Assembly: GCF_001278705.1 (NCBI RefSeq)
Contig: NZ_CP012600.1
Span: forward strand, 2,977,917-3,041,916
From: Bacillus gobiensis
GTDB taxonomy: Bacteria; Bacillota; Bacilli; Bacillales; Bacillaceae
Length of the DNA stretch: 64,000 nucleotides
Reading direction: 5' to 3'
Each line of letters starts with the position of its first letter. Within the stretch, counting starts at the first letter, position 1. The position numbers and the translations under genes were made by a program. Positions 34,905 to 44,502 of this stretch are shown in pieces. The notes beneath the pieces are model-generated. The model saw nothing but the letters and a program-made list of their open reading frames with translations, was not told where the DNA came from and did not search any database.

Positions 34905-35552
34905 CTACGAAGAAAGCTCTTTGTTCCAATCCGCTAAAAATTGCTCAATCCCTTTATCTGTAAGAGGATGCTTCGTTAAGCTTTTAATAACTTTTAATCC
35001 CATGGTTCCAATATGAGCGCCTCTTAAAGCGGCCTCTGTAACATGAAGAGGATGGCGAATGGATGCAGCAATAATTTGCGTATCGAGTTTATGAATTTCA
35101 AATATTTGGGCTATTTCAGAAATCAATTCAAGCCCGTCATGGCCAATATCATCTAGACGTCCAAGGAATGGAGAAACATAGGTCGCTCCTGCCCTTGCAG
35201 CCAAAAGCGCTTGATTGGCGTTAAAGATTAAAGTCACATTTGTTTTGATCCCAAGATCGGTTAAAGCCTTAACAGCTTTCAGGCCATCAGGTGTCATCGG
35301 AATTTTCACTGTGATATTCGGAGCAATTTTCACAAGTTCCTTTCCTTCTTCAATCATTTCGTTTGCATCGAGAGAAATGACTTCAGCACTTACTGAACCT
35401 GACACAATATCTGTTATTTCGCGCAGACGGTCGTGGAATGATACGTTTTCTTTTGCTACCAAACTAGGATTAGTGGTTACACCGGCAAGAATACCTAACT
35501 CATGGGCTTCTTTAATATCTTCAATATTTGCGGTATCAATAAAAAATAACAT
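34905..35552 (-). CDS. tal: Transaldolase (small, TalC/FSA-like type)
   Basis: Transfers dihydroxyacetone units in the pentose phosphate pathway. 215 residues, the short subfamily. Schiff-base lysine Lys83 in [18 protein letters not shown] at 26-32; [10 protein letters not shown] at 35552 is chosen (ribosome binding site AAAGGAGGA); the frame opens at 35651 across a terminator hairpin, which cannot be coding in the mature sense. Follows fbaA, and lies before murAB. Confidence 0.95.
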   Translation of the reverse strand: MLFFIDTANIEDIKEAHELGILAGVTTNPSLVAKENVSFHDRLREITDIVSGSVSAEVISLDANEMIEEGKELVKIAPNITVKIPMTPDGLKAVKALTDLGIKTNVTLIFNANQALLAARAGATYVSPFLGRLDDIGHDGLELISEIAQIFEIHKLDTQIIAASIRHPLHVTEAALRGAHIGTMGLKVIKSLTKHPLTDKGIEQFLADWNKELSS

Positions 35553-35596
35553 ACTACATCCTCCTTTTATGTTTGCGCTTTCTAACAAATTGCGAT

Positions 35597-35625
35597 AAAA
35601 CCGCCTGATGTATTCAGGCGGTTTT
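35597..35625. terminator. Terminator between fbaA and tal
   Basis: AAAACCGCCTGA/TCAGGCGGTTTT, a perfect 12-base-pair palindromic stem with T tract on either strand. It ends or reduces transcription from fbaA before tal. Confidence 0.9.
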
Positions 35626-35663
35626 ATTGGCCAGCAGCCTGTTAAAGGCACTAGCCAATACCA

Positions 35664-36521
35664 TTAAGCCTGCTGAGAAGAACCAAATTCACGCATTTTA
35701 CCGATAACCGTTTCTTTAATAGCTTCGCGAGCCGGTCCAAGGTATTTACGTGGATCATATTCATTAGGTTTTTCTGCCAACACAGCACGAACTGCTTTAG
35801 CAGAAGAAATTTGGTTTTCTGTATTCACATTAATTTTTGCAGTACCGTAAGAAATTGCTTTTTTGATATCTGCAGTTGGAATTCCAGTTCCTCCGTGAAG
35901 TACTAGAGGAAGTCCAGTTGAAGCACCAATCTCTTCCATTTCTTTGAATCCAAGATTTGGCTCTCCCTTGTACGGGCCATGCACAGAGCCAAGCGCTGGA
36001 GCCAAAGTATCGATTCCAGTACGTTCAACTAATTCCTGGCATTCTTTTGCATCGGCATAAATTACGCCTTCCGCAATAACATCATCTTCTTGTCCGCCAA
36101 CTGTGCCCAGTTCAGCTTCTACAGATACACCGTGGAAGTGGGCAAGCTCAACAACCTTAGAAGTGATCGCAATATTCTCTTCAAACGGATGGTGAGATGC
36201 ATCAATCATAACAGACGTAAAGCCTGCATGGATCGCTTTTGCACAAGATTCAAAGCTTGAACCGTGGTCAAGGTGAATAGCTACAGGCACTGTGATGTTG
36301 TAGTCTTCCATAAGCCCTTTAACGATAGAAACAACCGTTTTAAATCCTCCCATGTATCTTCCGGCGCCCTCTGATACACCAAGGATTACTGGTGATTTTT
36401 CAGCTTCTGCAGCTTGAAGAATCGCCTGTGTAAACTCTAGGTTATTCAAGTTGAATTGACCAACTGCATAACCTTTTTCTTTTGCTTGATTCAACATTTC
36501 CGTCATAGATACTAAAGGCAT
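35664..36521 (-). CDS. fbaA: Class II fructose-1,6-bisphosphate aldolase
   Basis: Zinc-dependent aldolase of glycolysis and gluconeogenesis. 285 residues. Catalytic/metal motifs: [12 protein letters not shown] (about 80-91, Asp and His), [13 protein letters not shown] (about 131-143), [11 protein letters not shown] with zinc His, and [13 protein letters not shown] ribosome binding site. Downstream of spo0F but with a 168-base gap holding an inverted repeat and promoter-like sequence. Confidence 0.96.
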   Translation of the reverse strand: MPLVSMTEMLNQAKEKGYAVGQFNLNNLEFTQAILQAAEAEKSPVILGVSEGAGRYMGGFKTVVSIVKGLMEDYNITVPVAIHLDHGSSFESCAKAIHAGFTSVMIDASHHPFEENIAITSKVVELAHFHGVSVEAELGTVGGQEDDVIAEGVIYADAKECQELVERTGIDTLAPALGSVHGPYKGEPNLGFKEMEEIGASTGLPLVLHGGTGIPTADIKKAISYGTAKINVNTENQISSAKAVRAVLAEKPNEYDPRKYLGPAREAIKETVIGKMREFGSSQQA

Positions 36522-36689
36522 GTCGAAAATCCTCCTTATGTAGCCTAGTTTCCTTTTAGAAAAAAGCTATTTATCCTAGCATGACTTAAAAAAAGTCATA
36601 TGTAAACTAATTAGATAGCGTGCATGGCTTTTCTCCATCTATAGGATACCAATTTTTAATCCATTCGGCAACATTGAGAGAAGATATCC

Positions 36690-37070
36690 TCAATAGGAAC
36701 CATTAGATTTCAGCGGGAGGTATGTTTTTACTGCATCTCTTATCTCATCAATGTCGAACGGTTTCGCAAAATGGGTCAAAGCTCCGAGGTCTTTTGATTC
36801 CTGTATCATATCCAATTCCCCGTAGGCTGTCATGATGATCACTCGAATATCTTCATCAATCACCTTCATACGTTTCAAAATTTCGATTCCATCCATTCCA
36901 GGAATTTTCATATCAAGCAGCACAAGGTCGGGACGATGGTTTTTTACTACATCAAGTGCTTGCATTCCATTGGCCGCCTGAAAAGTTTCATAGCCTTCTT
37001 TATGAAAAACTTCATTTAATAAAATTCTAATCCCATATTGGTCGTCAACGATTAAAATTTTTTCCTTCAT
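36690..37070 (-). CDS. spo0F: Sporulation initiation phosphotransferase Spo0F
   Basis: Single-domain response regulator passing phosphate from sporulation kinases (KinA-E) to Spo0B and so to Spo0A. 126 residues: acidic pocket Asp9/Asp10 (LIVDDQ), phosphorylation site Asp53 ([11 protein letters not shown]), Thr81 (IMTAYGE) and Lys103 (FAKPFD). No output domain, as expected. A near-consensus sigma-H promoter lies upstream. Confidence 0.96.
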   Translation of the reverse strand: MKEKILIVDDQYGIRILLNEVFHKEGYETFQAANGMQALDVVKNHRPDLVLLDMKIPGMDGIEILKRMKVIDEDIRVIIMTAYGELDMIQESKDLGALTHFAKPFDIDEIRDAVKTYLPLKSNGSY

Positions 37071-37122
37071 TATATTTTACACCCCAATTTCATAATTTTA
37101 CACTTTATTCGTTATTTAAACT

Positions 37123-37177
37123 ATTCTGTTCCATCTTCTTATTTCCTTTAATTATAATCGGCAACTTTCCGACAATT
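37123..37177 (-). promoter_or_regulatory. Sigma-H promoter of spo0F with an upstream 0A-like box
   Basis: Minus strand AAAGGAAAT (37141-37149), 11-base spacer, ACAGAAT (37123-37129): a good sigma-H promoter. About 20 bases upstream, ATTGTCGGAA (37168-37177) resembles the Spo0A box TGTCGAA with one change. In B. subtilis spo0F is driven by sigma-H and activated by Spo0A. Confidence 0.7.
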
Positions 37178-37251
37178 TCTGCTGATATTTTTCTATATGG
37201 CAAGGTGAGATATAATGAAATCATATTATTATGCAAAGGGGACAGCAAGAC

Positions 37252-37767
37252 ATGCTGAAAATTTTTACGACCCAGCTTTCTGGACTATTTAAAAGAATTC
37301 ACGACCAAGAAGAAGAAGCAATAGAAGACGGAGCCAGAATGCTTGCCCAATCAGCTATCAGCGGACATACCGTTTATATATACGGAAAAAATGAATTCTC
37401 AGGGATCGCCAAGGAAGCGATTTATGGCAGGGAAACCCTTCCCTATGTCAAAGAGTTCCCGGAAGAAATCGGAGAAATAACACCGCAGGACAAAGTGCTA
37501 ATGTTTCTCCAAGGAACGACAGAACAAGACGAACTAGACCTCGTCCGCAGTCTCCATGAACAAGAAACAGGCATCATCGCAGTGTCAACAGAAGGCAGAG
37601 AAGCATTTGAAAATTACTGCGACGTGTGGATTGACACAAAGCTGAAAAAACCGCTTGTACCTGACGATACCGGCGAAAGAATCGGATATCCGTCGTTAAT
37701 GGCGGGACTTTATGTATATCATGCATTGGCGCTGACGTTAAAAGAAATTTTAGATGAGTATGAATGA
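37252..37767 (+). CDS. ywjG: DUF2529 family protein YwjG
   Basis: 171-residue protein with a sugar-isomerase-like (SIS) fold suggested by GHTVYIYGKNEFSG and the IIAVSTEGREAFENYCDVWIDT stretch; function unknown. ATG at 37252 chosen because AAAGGGGA precedes it. Divergent from spo0F as in B. subtilis, on the way to pyrG. Confidence 0.85.
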   Translation: MLKIFTTQLSGLFKRIHDQEEEAIEDGARMLAQSAISGHTVYIYGKNEFSGIAKEAIYGRETLPYVKEFPEEIGEITPQDKVLMFLQGTTEQDELDLVRSLHEQETGIIAVSTEGREAFENYCDVWIDTKLKKPLVPDDTGERIGYPSLMAGLYVYHALALTLKEILDEYE

Positions 37768-37905
37768 GGATTACTGAGCTGACAATTTGTGCGAGCAGCT
37801 GCAGATCCAGGCGATTATAAGCGGGTAGATTTTATAAGGAACTTGCGTTTTTTGAAAGAGCCCAAGTAAAAAAAGTATAATAACTAATCATTTTAAGGTG
37901 ATACG

Positions 37906-38451
37906 ATGGATAGTATAACGAAATCTTATTTTGAAAATCTAGAAGCAAAGGACAAAAGCCTACAATTGGAAGCCTTTCAGAATATTATGGATGCCACAAA
38001 AGGAAAAGTAGACTGGGCCTATGAAGTTTGGGATCAATTAATAGAATGGCTGACCGATCCCGATAATCACAGGAGATCGAGGGCCGCACAGTTTCTTGCT
38101 GGTTTAGCAATCAGTGATCCGGATAAACGGATGCTTTGCGATTTTCCAGCGTTATGGGAAGTGACCAAGGATCCGAAATTTGTCACCGCCCGGCATAGTT
38201 TACAATCGATTTGGAAGGTTGGTTTAGCTGGGCCAGAACAAAAAGAAATGGTACTCAATCATATTATTGAACGCTTCAAAAATGGAATGAACGAAAAACA
38301 TTATACCTTGATTCGATACGATATGATTGAAGGTTTAAAAAAATTATACGATGAAATCAATGATGAGCATATTAAGGAAATAGCAATGACATTGATTGAA
38401 TCGGAGGAAGATAGCAAATACCGAAAGAAATATTTGTCCGCCTGGAAGTAA
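37906..38451 (+). CDS. HEAT-repeat-like helical protein, unknown
   Basis: 181-residue, wholly helical product. Repeated helix pairs of about 35-40 residues, e.g. DNHRRSRAAQFLAGLAISDPDKR (abbreviated here by position 53-75) and KFVTARHSLQSIWKVGLAG (92-110), suggest a HEAT/ARM-like scaffold. Function unknown. It lies between ywjG and pyrG, a spot where B. subtilis has no gene as I recall, so it is probably an insertion. AAGGTGATACG precedes the ATG. Confidence 0.7.
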   Translation: MDSITKSYFENLEAKDKSLQLEAFQNIMDATKGKVDWAYEVWDQLIEWLTDPDNHRRSRAAQFLAGLAISDPDKRMLCDFPALWEVTKDPKFVTARHSLQSIWKVGLAGPEQKEMVLNHIIERFKNGMNEKHYTLIRYDMIEGLKKLYDEINDEHIKEIAMTLIESEEDSKYRKKYLSAWK

Positions 38452-38592
38452 GAAAAAACGAAATCCTTTCATTATTACGATTTCGGTTCATCATTTTAAT
38501 GAACGGTTAAATTTTCTTAATTTATTTTAAATCTATGCAATTATCCATTCCCATGCGAATCGATCTGGTGAACTCCATGGTTTGTAAGACAG

Positions 38593-38634
38593 AAAAAAAA
38601 GTGACTCACGGCATTTGCCCGAGTCACTTTTTTT
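38593..38634. terminator. Bidirectional terminator of pyrG
   Basis: AAAAGTGACTC/GAGTCACTTTT stem with runs of A before and T after, usable on both strands between the HEAT-like gene and pyrG. Confidence 0.9.
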
Positions 38635-38635
38635 A

Positions 38636-40336
<1,701 letters not shown>

Positions 40337-40359
40337 TTAAAGGGAGTGTTCCCTTAACC

Positions 40360-40402
40360 TTAGAAAAATAGAAAGCTCCCTTTCATTTTTTTGAAAGGGA
40401 GC
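40360..40402 (-). terminator. pyrG leader attenuator hairpin
   Basis: Minus strand GCTCCCTTTCA, short A loop, TGAAAGGGAGC, then TTTCTATTTTTC: an intrinsic terminator about 40 bases after the transcription start and 117 bases before the pyrG start codon. Its 5' arm is C/U-rich (CUCCCUUUC), able to pair with a poly-G tract. In B. subtilis pyrG, repeated G addition at transcript start under low CTP makes such an antiterminator. Confidence 0.8.
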
Positions 40403-40437
40403 ATATTATACGTTCAGTTCGTCTTCTTTTTTGAAGT

Positions 40438-40477
40438 GCCCAAAATACATACTACCTAGTTCGACTTTGAAAGTCAA
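40438..40477 (-). promoter_or_regulatory. pyrG promoter with GGGC start
   Basis: Minus strand TTGACT (40472-40477), 17-base spacer, TAGTAT (40449-40454), then the likely start GGGC at 40441-40438. The GGGC start is what the CTP-sensing slippage mechanism requires. The -35 overlaps the end of rpoE. Confidence 0.75.
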
Positions 40478-40482
40478 GACTG

Positions 40483-41031
40483 TTATTTTCCGTCTAAATC
40501 TTCGTCGTCATCTCCGTCTTCTTCATCGTCTTCGAGAAAATCTTCATCGTCTTCGTCGAAGTCTTCATCTTCAAGAAGATCATCATCTAAATCTTCATCT
40601 TCATCAAAATCGTCGTCATCATCGTCGTCATCTACGGCATCAACAGGGACATCGTCTAAATCAATGTCATCCTCATCAACTTCCTCAAATTCGTCGAGGT
40701 CCAAATCTTCTTCAATGACTTTTTTGGCTTTCTTCTTTTTAGCTTTCACTGTAGGCTGAGTTTCCTCATCAAGCTGATCATAAGGATACCAGCTTCTAAG
40801 TCCCCACGTGTTGTCAGACAAGGCTAAAAATCTTCCATCGATATTTAAGTCTGTATAGAACTGAGCTACTCGGTCAGCTAATTCTTCCTCTCTAACGCCT
40901 GTTAAAGAAGCAATCTCATTAAGCAAATCCTTAAACGGAATTGCTTTTTTTTGGTCTGAGAAAATTTCAAAAGCAACTTCCACTAAAGACATTTCCTTAA
41001 GCTGCTCCTGTGAGTATTGATTTAAACTCAA
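40483..41031 (-). CDS. rpoE: RNA polymerase delta subunit
   Basis: Gram-positive accessory RNA polymerase subunit that speeds recycling and affects start-site selectivity. 182 residues: folded N-terminal HARE-HTH domain (about 1-88, FLALSDNTWGLRSWYPY), a lysine-rich spacer KAKKKKAKK (98-106) and a very acidic Asp/Glu tail to the end. TTG at 41031 is chosen: AAAGGGAG lies 8 bases before it, whereas the GTG at 41040 overlaps the Shine-Dalgarno sequence. Confidence 0.95.
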   Translation of the reverse strand: MSLNQYSQEQLKEMSLVEVAFEIFSDQKKAIPFKDLLNEIASLTGVREEELADRVAQFYTDLNIDGRFLALSDNTWGLRSWYPYDQLDEETQPTVKAKKKKAKKVIEEDLDLDEFEEVDEDDIDLDDVPVDAVDDDDDDDDFDEDEDLDDDLLEDEDFDEDDEDFLEDDEEDGDDDEDLDGK

Positions 41032-41369
41032 TTCAGACACTCCCTTTCTATTACATGTATGTATCTATCTTTTTACTATTGTTGATAAGGCGAACCTTGA
41101 ATTCGCGCTCTTGTACCTACAATAAACCATACCACTCATTATAAACAAATCCATACAGTTTATGCCACCATTATTCATGTTAATTTTCTTTCTTTTTTTC
41201 GCTAAAAAATCACCACGTATTCACGGGGTGATTTTCCCACAGAATAGACCACCGCACTTCCAAAGGCTGGAGTGACAACTTTCACCGCAATCTAAAGTCA
41301 ATGTTTTCGAAAGACCTTCTCTGTTTTTATAAGCGATCCAGCGATCTTTGACCCCTATTATCATAGTCT
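41032..41369. other. Intergenic region between fadF and rpoE
   Basis: No gene. Contains the fadF terminator (41204-41234) and, on the minus strand, TTTATAATG at about 41136-41144 as a possible -10 for rpoE without a clear -35. In B. subtilis an acyl-CoA dehydrogenase gene (acdA) sits here; no remnant of it was seen. Confidence 0.5.
41204..41234 (-). terminator. Terminator after fadF
   Basis: Minus strand AAATCACC/GGTGATTT stem with a 12-base loop, ending in six T. About 135 bases past the fadF stop. Confidence 0.75.
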
Positions 41370-43472
41370 TCAACCCGTAGAGCCAAAGACAGACCGTTCC
41401 AGTAGCTCGGCAACGTCATAGGTTCCGACTTGGCTTTCTGCTTCTTTGGCTTTCGTACCGTCTCCCATCATCGTAAGGCAGTACGGGCATCCCGTGCTGA
41501 TGACAGATGGGTTCGTTTTTAACGCTTGCTCGGTTCTTGCGACGTTCATTCTAGTTCCCGATTCCTCTTCCATCCACATGAGGCCGCCACCGGCTCCGCA
41601 GCACATTCCGTTTTCACGGTGTCTTTCCATTTCGACCAGCTCAATTCCAGGGATCGATGCGAGTATCGCTCTAGGCGGATCATAAACGTTATTATACCGG
41701 CCGAGGTAGCATGAATCATGGAAGGTGACCCTTTCTTCTACCTGAAATTCCGGCTTCAGCCTTTTTTCTTTTAATAGCTGGGCGAGAAGATCGGTGTGGT
41801 GATAGACCTCTCCCTTAAAACCAAAGTCGGGATATTCGTTTTTAAATAGATTGTAGGCATGGGGATCAATCGTTACGATTTTTTGTATATCATTTTCCGC
41901 AAATTCCTGGATGTTTTTTTCGGCAAGTTCTTGGAACAGAAACTCATTGCCGAGGCGGCGGGGAGTATCTCCTGAGTTCTTTTCTTTATTGCCTAAGATA
42001 GCAAACGAGACACCTGCCTCATGGATCAGCCGGGTAAATGACAATGCGATTTTTTGGCTTCGATTATCATAAGAACCCATCGAGCCGACCCAAAATAAAT
42101 AGTCAAATGATTTTTCATCTTTTCTCAGTTCTTTGACTGTTGGAATGTAAACCTCACTCGCCTCACGCCATCGTTCTCGTTCTTTTCTGTTTAGCCCCCA
42201 CGGATTTCCTTGCCTCTCGATACTTGTCATCGCCCTTTGGGCATCTGCATCCATTTTTCCTTCTGTTAGAACGAGGTAGCGGCGCAAGTCAATGATTTTA
42301 TCTACATGCTCATTCATCACAGGACATTGATCCTCGCAGTTTCTGCATGTCGTGCATGCCCAGATTTCCTCTTCCTTTATGACGCCGCCAATGAGGCTTG
42401 GATGGTCATCTCCCGCCGCTGCTGCTTCTTGAGTTCCGCTGCTTCCTCCTGCCATAGCAAGCTGATTTCCTTTAGTATGCTTAAATGCATATGCAGGAAC
42501 CCAAGGAAGCTGGGAAGTCACGGCCGCCCCCGTATTCGTTAAATGATCCCGCAATTTCAAAATCAGATCCATCGGTGACAGCATTTTTCCTGTACCAGTC
42601 GCAGGACACATATTTGTGCATCTCCCGCATTCCACACAAGCATAAAGGTCAATCAACTGAGATTGGCGAAAATCCTCTATTTTTCCGACGCCAAAGCTTT
42701 CGCTGGTTTCATCCTCAAAATCAATTTTCTCAAGCTTTCCCGGATTTGAAAGGCGCTGTATAAAAACATTGACGGGTCCTGCGATTAAATGGGCATGCTT
42801 TGATTGGGGTACATAGACAAGAAAAGTGAGCAAAATAAGCAAATGCCCCCACCAAGACAGATAAAAAATGATGGCTGCCCCCGTTTTCCCGATTCCTGCA
42901 GCTCCAAATGCAAGCGCAAAAAGAGAAGCAATCGGTTCATTCCATGTCAATCCGTGTCCATGCCAAATGGCATTCATCCCGTTGCCAAGCAAAACCGTAA
43001 ACATTAAACCGGCAATAAATAAAAGTACGAGTCCAGGTTTAAGACCTCTTTTCAAGCGGACAAGCTTCTCTACATATCTTCTGTGAAACGCCCAGGCAAC
43101 AGCAGCGAGAATTAAAAACGCTACCACCTCTTGAAAAAAAGTGAAACCTGGATATAAGCTTCCCAGAGGAAGAGTACTACCCGGAATAAGGCCTTTTACA
43201 ATAAAATCGATAGCCCCAAATTGAACGAGAATAAAACCGTAAAAAAATACGACATGGATCAGCCCGCTTTTTTTATCCTTCAAAAGTTTTTTCTGGCCAA
43301 AAACTTGAATCCAAATATTTTTCATCCGTTCCTTAAAATGCTGGTCAAATGCTTCCTTTTTGCCAAGTTGAATGTATGCAATCCTTGTTCGAATGACGTA
43401 GACGAACAAATAAATTGAGTAAGCGGTTACAATAAGGAACGCAATTGCATTGACCCAGTTCCAAACATTCAT
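41370..43472 (-). CDS. fadF: Membrane-bound iron-sulfur oxidoreductase FadF (heterodisulfide-reductase-like)
   Basis: 700-residue protein, probably the electron-accepting partner of acyl-CoA dehydrogenase in fatty-acid beta-oxidation. About six N-terminal membrane helices (nitrate-reductase-gamma-like, residues 1-215), then two 4Fe-4S motifs, CVECGRCTNMCP and CTTCRNCEDQCP, and two CCG domains ending in FHDSCYLGRYN and NGMCCGAGGG. Equivalent to B. subtilis ywjF. Preceded by a promoter overlapping a FadR-type operator, which supports a fatty-acid role. Confidence 0.9.
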   Translation of the reverse strand: MNVWNWVNAIAFLIVTAYSIYLFVYVIRTRIAYIQLGKKEAFDQHFKERMKNIWIQVFGQKKLLKDKKSGLIHVVFFYGFILVQFGAIDFIVKGLIPGSTLPLGSLYPGFTFFQEVVAFLILAAVAWAFHRRYVEKLVRLKRGLKPGLVLLFIAGLMFTVLLGNGMNAIWHGHGLTWNEPIASLFALAFGAAGIGKTGAAIIFYLSWWGHLLILLTFLVYVPQSKHAHLIAGPVNVFIQRLSNPGKLEKIDFEDETSESFGVGKIEDFRQSQLIDLYACVECGRCTNMCPATGTGKMLSPMDLILKLRDHLTNTGAAVTSQLPWVPAYAFKHTKGNQLAMAGGSSGTQEAAAAGDDHPSLIGGVIKEEEIWACTTCRNCEDQCPVMNEHVDKIIDLRRYLVLTEGKMDADAQRAMTSIERQGNPWGLNRKERERWREASEVYIPTVKELRKDEKSFDYLFWVGSMGSYDNRSQKIALSFTRLIHEAGVSFAILGNKEKNSGDTPRRLGNEFLFQELAEKNIQEFAENDIQKIVTIDPHAYNLFKNEYPDFGFKGEVYHHTDLLAQLLKEKRLKPEFQVEERVTFHDSCYLGRYNNVYDPPRAILASIPGIELVEMERHRENGMCCGAGGGLMWMEEESGTRMNVARTEQALKTNPSVISTGCPYCLTMMGDGTKAKEAESQVGTYDVAELLERSVFGSTG

Positions 43473-43520
43473 AGCCCCATCCCCCTTTTTTGCGGATCAA
43501 GGTTTTTAACGCTTAGCTTT

Positions 43521-43550
43521 ATCATAATTAATGAATGGTCATTCAGTCAA
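43521..43550 (-). promoter_or_regulatory. fadF promoter overlapped by a FadR-type operator
   Basis: Minus strand TTGACT (43545-43550), 18-base spacer, TATGAT (43521-43526). Overlapping the spacer, TGACTGAATGACCATTCA (43532-43549) matches the Bacillus FadR operator TGAATGAMTANTCATTCA with about three differences. FadR represses beta-oxidation genes until acyl-CoA accumulates. Confidence 0.7.
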
Positions 43551-43632
43551 TGACTTTTCTTGCACGTTAATGTTTATCCGCTTGAAAATAAGGGTATAGG
43601 GGAATAAATATATAAGGAGAGAGGGGCTACAT

Positions 43633-43905
43633 ATGTCAAACATTAAATCTTTTAAAATTACAGCGAAGAAAATGACCCTAAGAAATATGATAGAACTTTA
43701 TCACTCCTGTCAAAACGTAAGCCATCAAATCTATATTTACTCAAAAAAGTCAATGGGGAAAATAAAAGATATAATAGATTTCGAAACGTACAGAATGATA
43801 AATCCGGATTCAGAGTACGTCATCGTGATTGAAGGAAAAGAAGCTAAACATATCGTTAATCGATTTGAGAAACTTTGGAGTAATAACGCCCTATTAAAAG
43901 GCTGA
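43633..43905 (+). CDS. Degenerate HPr-like protein without the active-site histidine
   Basis: 90-residue protein with the size and pattern of HPr/Crh: FKITAKKM first strand, KSMGKIKDIIDF in place of HPr GKSVNLKSIMGV, and SEYVIVIEGKEAKHIVNRFEKLW as the last strand and helix. The HPr phosphorylation site region GLHARPA is replaced by KMTLRNM, so no His15, and the Ser46 equivalent appears to be Asp. It cannot be a phosphotransfer protein; perhaps a regulatory relative of Crh. AAGGAGAGAGG precedes the ATG. Convergent with a GNAT gene and sharing its terminator. Confidence 0.65.
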   Translation: MSNIKSFKITAKKMTLRNMIELYHSCQNVSHQIYIYSKKSMGKIKDIIDFETYRMINPDSEYVIVIEGKEAKHIVNRFEKLWSNNALLKG

Positions 43906-43926
43906 GACTTGTAACTCAGCCTTTTT
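43896..43926. terminator. Bidirectional terminator
   Basis: AAAGGCTGAG/CTCAGCCTTT stem, 8-base loop, with T run on the plus strand and A-rich flank for the minus strand. It overlaps the stop codon of the HPr-like gene. Confidence 0.9.
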
Positions 43927-43931
43927 CTTGT

Positions 43932-44396
43932 TTACAGTGCCTTTTCGACAATCTTCATATCCATGGGCCTCATTAGGAAATCTTCAGAATTCTCTAAAGA
44001 AGAAAAACCATATTTTTCGTAAAGACCGTGCGCATCCTTCGTTGCCAGCATAAAGCGGCATCCTTCAAGCTCTGGATGGCTGACAATCTTTTGAATCAGT
44101 TTTTTCCCCAGTGAGTGTCCCCGGTATTCGGGCAGAACAAACACATCCGCCAGCCAGCTGAATTTGACAAAATCAGTGACAACTCTGGCAAACCCTGCTT
44201 GATTCCCTGTTGACGCTTCATAAATCCCGTAGCATAACGGTGAATTCAAGATGAGTTTCACTACAGCTTCTCTCTTAATATCTTTTGCCCAATAAGATTC
44301 CTCACTTAAAAATGTATGAATCAATTCAATATTCAGCTTTTGTTTATCTGTTGAGATCAGAAAACCGTTGCCAAGATCGCGTTCTATTCTCTGCAC
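43932..44396 (-). CDS. GNAT family acetyltransferase
   Basis: 154-residue acetyltransferase of unknown substrate. Acetyl-CoA-binding segment VFVLPEYRGHSLGKKLIQKI (about 90-109; RxxGxG/A as RGHSLG) and C-terminal HGLYEKYGFSSLE. GTG start at 44396 behind AAAGGAGG. Flanked by two terminators, so monocistronic. Confidence 0.88.
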   Translation of the reverse strand: MQRIERDLGNGFLISTDKQKLNIELIHTFLSEESYWAKDIKREAVVKLILNSPLCYGIYEASTGNQAGFARVVTDFVKFSWLADVFVLPEYRGHSLGKKLIQKIVSHPELEGCRFMLATKDAHGLYEKYGFSSLENSEDFLMRPMDMKIVEKAL

Positions 44397-44462
44397 CTAT
44401 GTTCCTCCTTTCGCTTTCTTTTAGTTTAGCAGGGTGCATGGGCAGTTTCCATCTTCTACAAG

Positions 44463-44501
44463 AAAATCTCCTTGCTGCTTGTAACAGCAAGGAGATTTTT
44501 T
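44463..44501. terminator. Terminator after argS
   Basis: Perfect 15-base-pair stem AAAATCTCCTTGCTG/CAGCAAGGAGATTTT with T run on plus and on minus (AAAATC side), directly past the argS stop. Confidence 0.9.
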
Positions 44502-44502
44502 A

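Noticed and set aside
38459..38485. Hairpin CGAAATC/GATTTCG after the HEAT-like gene
   Set aside because: Short stem with a long loop and a poor T tail; the bidirectional hairpin at 38593 is a better terminator.
40431..40718. Arg/His-rich plus-strand frame of 95 codons
   Set aside because: Complement of the Asp/Glu repeat codons of rpoE; a composition artefact.
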